From Spirochaetota bacterium (GTDB lineage Bacteria > Spirochaetota > Leptospiria > Turneriellales > Turneriellaceae): a DNA stretch of 15,066 nucleotides. The stretch spans positions 1 to 15,066 of the forward strand of contig CAUJII010000202.1 in assembly GCA_963205035.1 (NCBI GenBank), read 5' to 3'. The translations under genes were made by a program, and so were the position numbers. Positions 14,145 through 15,066 of the stretch are shown here, in pieces (the first letter of the stretch is position 1; every line of letters begins with the position of its first letter). The notes under the pieces were generated by a model that saw nothing but the letters and a program-made list of their open reading frames with translations, did not search any database and was not told the origin of the DNA.

Positions 14145-14178
14145 ATCAGGTGGGGCCACGGCGAAAAATTTTGCCGCG
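14130..14178 (+). repeat. Dispersed repeat, copy C
   Basis: 14130-14154 is identical over 25 bases to 715-739, then GCCACG and the block GCGAAAAATTTTGCCGCG (14161-14178), shared with copy B. The mqnC stop codon (TAA, 14142-14144) is part of the repeat core, so MGAG at the protein's end is repeat-encoded. Confidence 0.72.
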
Positions 14179-14191
14179 CCCAGTTGCGCGG
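14174..14191 (-). terminator. GC hairpin beside an A/T tract, terminator-like on the minus strand
   Basis: CCGCGC (14174-14179), loop CCAGTT, GCGCGG (14186-14191). On the minus strand the stem is followed by CAAAATTTTT, the form of an intrinsic terminator, but no minus-strand gene ends here. On the plus strand the A/T tract precedes it, so it may only be a repeat-associated structure. Confidence 0.3.
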
Positions 14192-14203
14192 GCACTTGAG
14201 TCC

Positions 14204-14232
14204 TTGACGTAGAGTCTCTCTTCTCGGTTCTC
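14204..14232 (+). promoter_or_regulatory. Possible promoter for the enoyl-CoA hydratase gene
   Basis: TTGACG (14204-14209), a 17-base spacer and GTTCTC (14227-14232) end 6 bases before the ATG at 14239. The -35 is strong, the -10 weak. No Shine-Dalgarno sequence is present. Confidence 0.35.
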
Positions 14233-14238
14233 ACGCCA

Positions 14239-15030
14239 ATGGCATATCAATACCTTTCGGTCGAGAAAAAATCGGTTACGCTCAAGTCGGGCACAGAAAA
14301 ACAATTTGCTCTCGTAACGCTCAACCAACCTCCACTCAACGCATTGAGCTCGGGTGTCTTCCACGACTTAGACACGCTCATCACTGAGATCGAAAAAGAA
14401 CCGTATTCCGTTGCGGTGATTACAGGCGCCGGAAAAGCCTTCGTCGCAGGCGCCGATATTAGCGAAATGCGTGGCATGGACAAAGCAAAGGCTAAGGAGT
14501 ATTCGCTCTTAGGACACAAAATTTTCTCGCGCATTGAAAACTCCCCCTGTGTATTCATTGCAGCAGTCAACGGTTTTGCTTTAGGCGGAGGACTCGAACT
14601 CGCCATGGCGTGTGACATCCGCATTCTCTCTGAGGCCGCGCAACTGGGACTCCCCGAACCCTCTTTGGGTCTTATTCCAGGTTTCGGTGGCACACAACGC
14701 CTGCAACGCCTTGTTGGGCAAAGCACAGCGAAATTTCTCTCTCTGACCGCCGAGCGCATTTCGGCGCAAGACGCGCTACGCATAGGGCTTGCCGCCAAGG
14801 TTGTCGCCGCAGACGCCCTCCTCTCCGAAGCGGCTTCACTGGCCGCGAAAACTCTTGCATTGGGCCCCAAGGCAGTCTCAACTCTCAAGAAAGTCATCAC
14901 ACAAGGCGCCGACAAAACTCTAAATAATGCGTTGGATTACGAAGCCGACGAATTTAGCCTGCTCTTTACTGGGAGCGAAGCAGCCGAGGGGTTGAACGCA
15001 TTCCTCGAAAAACGCCCCGCAAAATTCTAA
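14239..15030 (+). CDS. Enoyl-CoA hydratase/isomerase (crotonase) family protein
   Basis: 263 residues, the usual crotonase length. The signature is complete: GKAFVAGADISEM (65-77) supplies one oxyanion-hole amide; NGFALGGGLELAMACDI (111-127) supplies the second with E120; LGLPEPSLGLIPGFGGTQRL (137-155... in family terms) supplies E140. Both catalytic glutamates of true enoyl-CoA hydratase (E144 and E164 in the rat enzyme, also 20 residues apart) are present, so water addition to trans-2-enoyl-CoA in fatty-acid beta-oxidation or a related acyl-CoA pathway is the most likely reaction. The exact chain-length specificity cannot be read. It starts after repeat copy C and a proposed promoter, so it is probably separate from mqnC. 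Another gene seems to begin 9 bases downstream. Confidence 0.9.
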   Translation: MAYQYLSVEKKSVTLKSGTEKQFALVTLNQPPLNALSSGVFHDLDTLITEIEKEPYSVAVITGAGKAFVAGADISEMRGMDKAKAKEYSLLGHKIFSRIENSPCVFIAAVNGFALGGGLELAMACDIRILSEAAQLGLPEPSLGLIPGFGGTQRLQRLVGQSTAKFLSLTAERISAQDALRIGLAAKVVAADALLSEAASLAAKTLALGPKAVSTLKKVITQGADKTLNNALDYEADEFSLLFTGSEAAEGLNAFLEKRPAKF

Positions 15031-15039
15031 AGGCATCCC

Positions 15040-15066
15040 ATGGCATTCGGCAAGAAAAAAAAGAAA
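15040..15066 (+). CDS. Start of a further gene, cut by the window edge
   Basis: Nine codons, ATG then AFGKKKKK, run off the window. AAAGG lies 6 bases before the ATG, one of the few Shine-Dalgarno-like sites here. The basic start alone does not identify the product; being 9 bases after the hydratase stop, it is probably cotranscribed with it. Confidence 0.45.

Noticed and set aside
14247..14915. 222-codon minus-strand open frame opposite the enoyl-CoA hydratase gene
   Set aside because: Ser/Ala-rich shadow frame; catalytic crotonase motifs are on the plus strand.

Overview
The window reads as ordinary, gene-dense bacterial chromosome of moderate GC content with 14 protein genes, two of them cut by the window edges. 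A periplasmic-flagellum-type FliD of about 690 residues, a PilZ protein, a futalosine-pathway enzyme and the general style of the proteins suggest a spirochaete, perhaps Leptospirales of the Turneriella/Leptonema kind. That assignment is inference from protein character only. No rRNA, tRNA, CRISPR array, transposase or phage gene is visible.

Layout. (1) 1-3134, plus strand: the end of leuS, a 5-formyl-THF cyclo-ligase, a roughly 210-bp gap filled by a nested palindromic repeat element, a RimK-type ATP-grasp ligase and a very compact UvrD-type helicase. (2) 3150-5222, minus strand: fliD, convergent with the helicase. (3) 5333-9214, plus strand: a tightly overlapping three-gene operon. It encodes a CoA-disulfide-reductase/rhodanese-like flavoprotein that lacks the expected catalytic cysteines, a HemN/HemW-like radical SAM protein, and a short second radical SAM protein. 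I cannot assign this operon to a known pathway, and it is the best candidate for an undescribed system here. (4) 9296-9643: a single-domain PilZ protein. (5) 9682-10845, minus strand: a secreted SH3/M23 cell-wall peptidase, divergent from a membrane-anchored CapA-family protein that is translationally coupled to a secreted SUMF1-fold protein (10916-12993). (6) 13065-14144: an MqnC-like radical SAM enzyme of menaquinone synthesis, then an enoyl-CoA hydratase (14239-15030) and the first codons of another gene.

Two features run across the window. First, a repeat with core GGGATAAATCAGGTGGG followed by an A5T4 palindromic block occurs three times, plus one weaker copy. Three of the four copies lie at or within a few bases of a stop codon, and two copies in inverted orientation bound the gap before rimK. 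Second, most start codons have no Shine-Dalgarno sequence. Several monocistronic-looking genes instead have a TTKACN box 33-37 nt before the ATG, which would fit leaderless or nearly leaderless transcripts.
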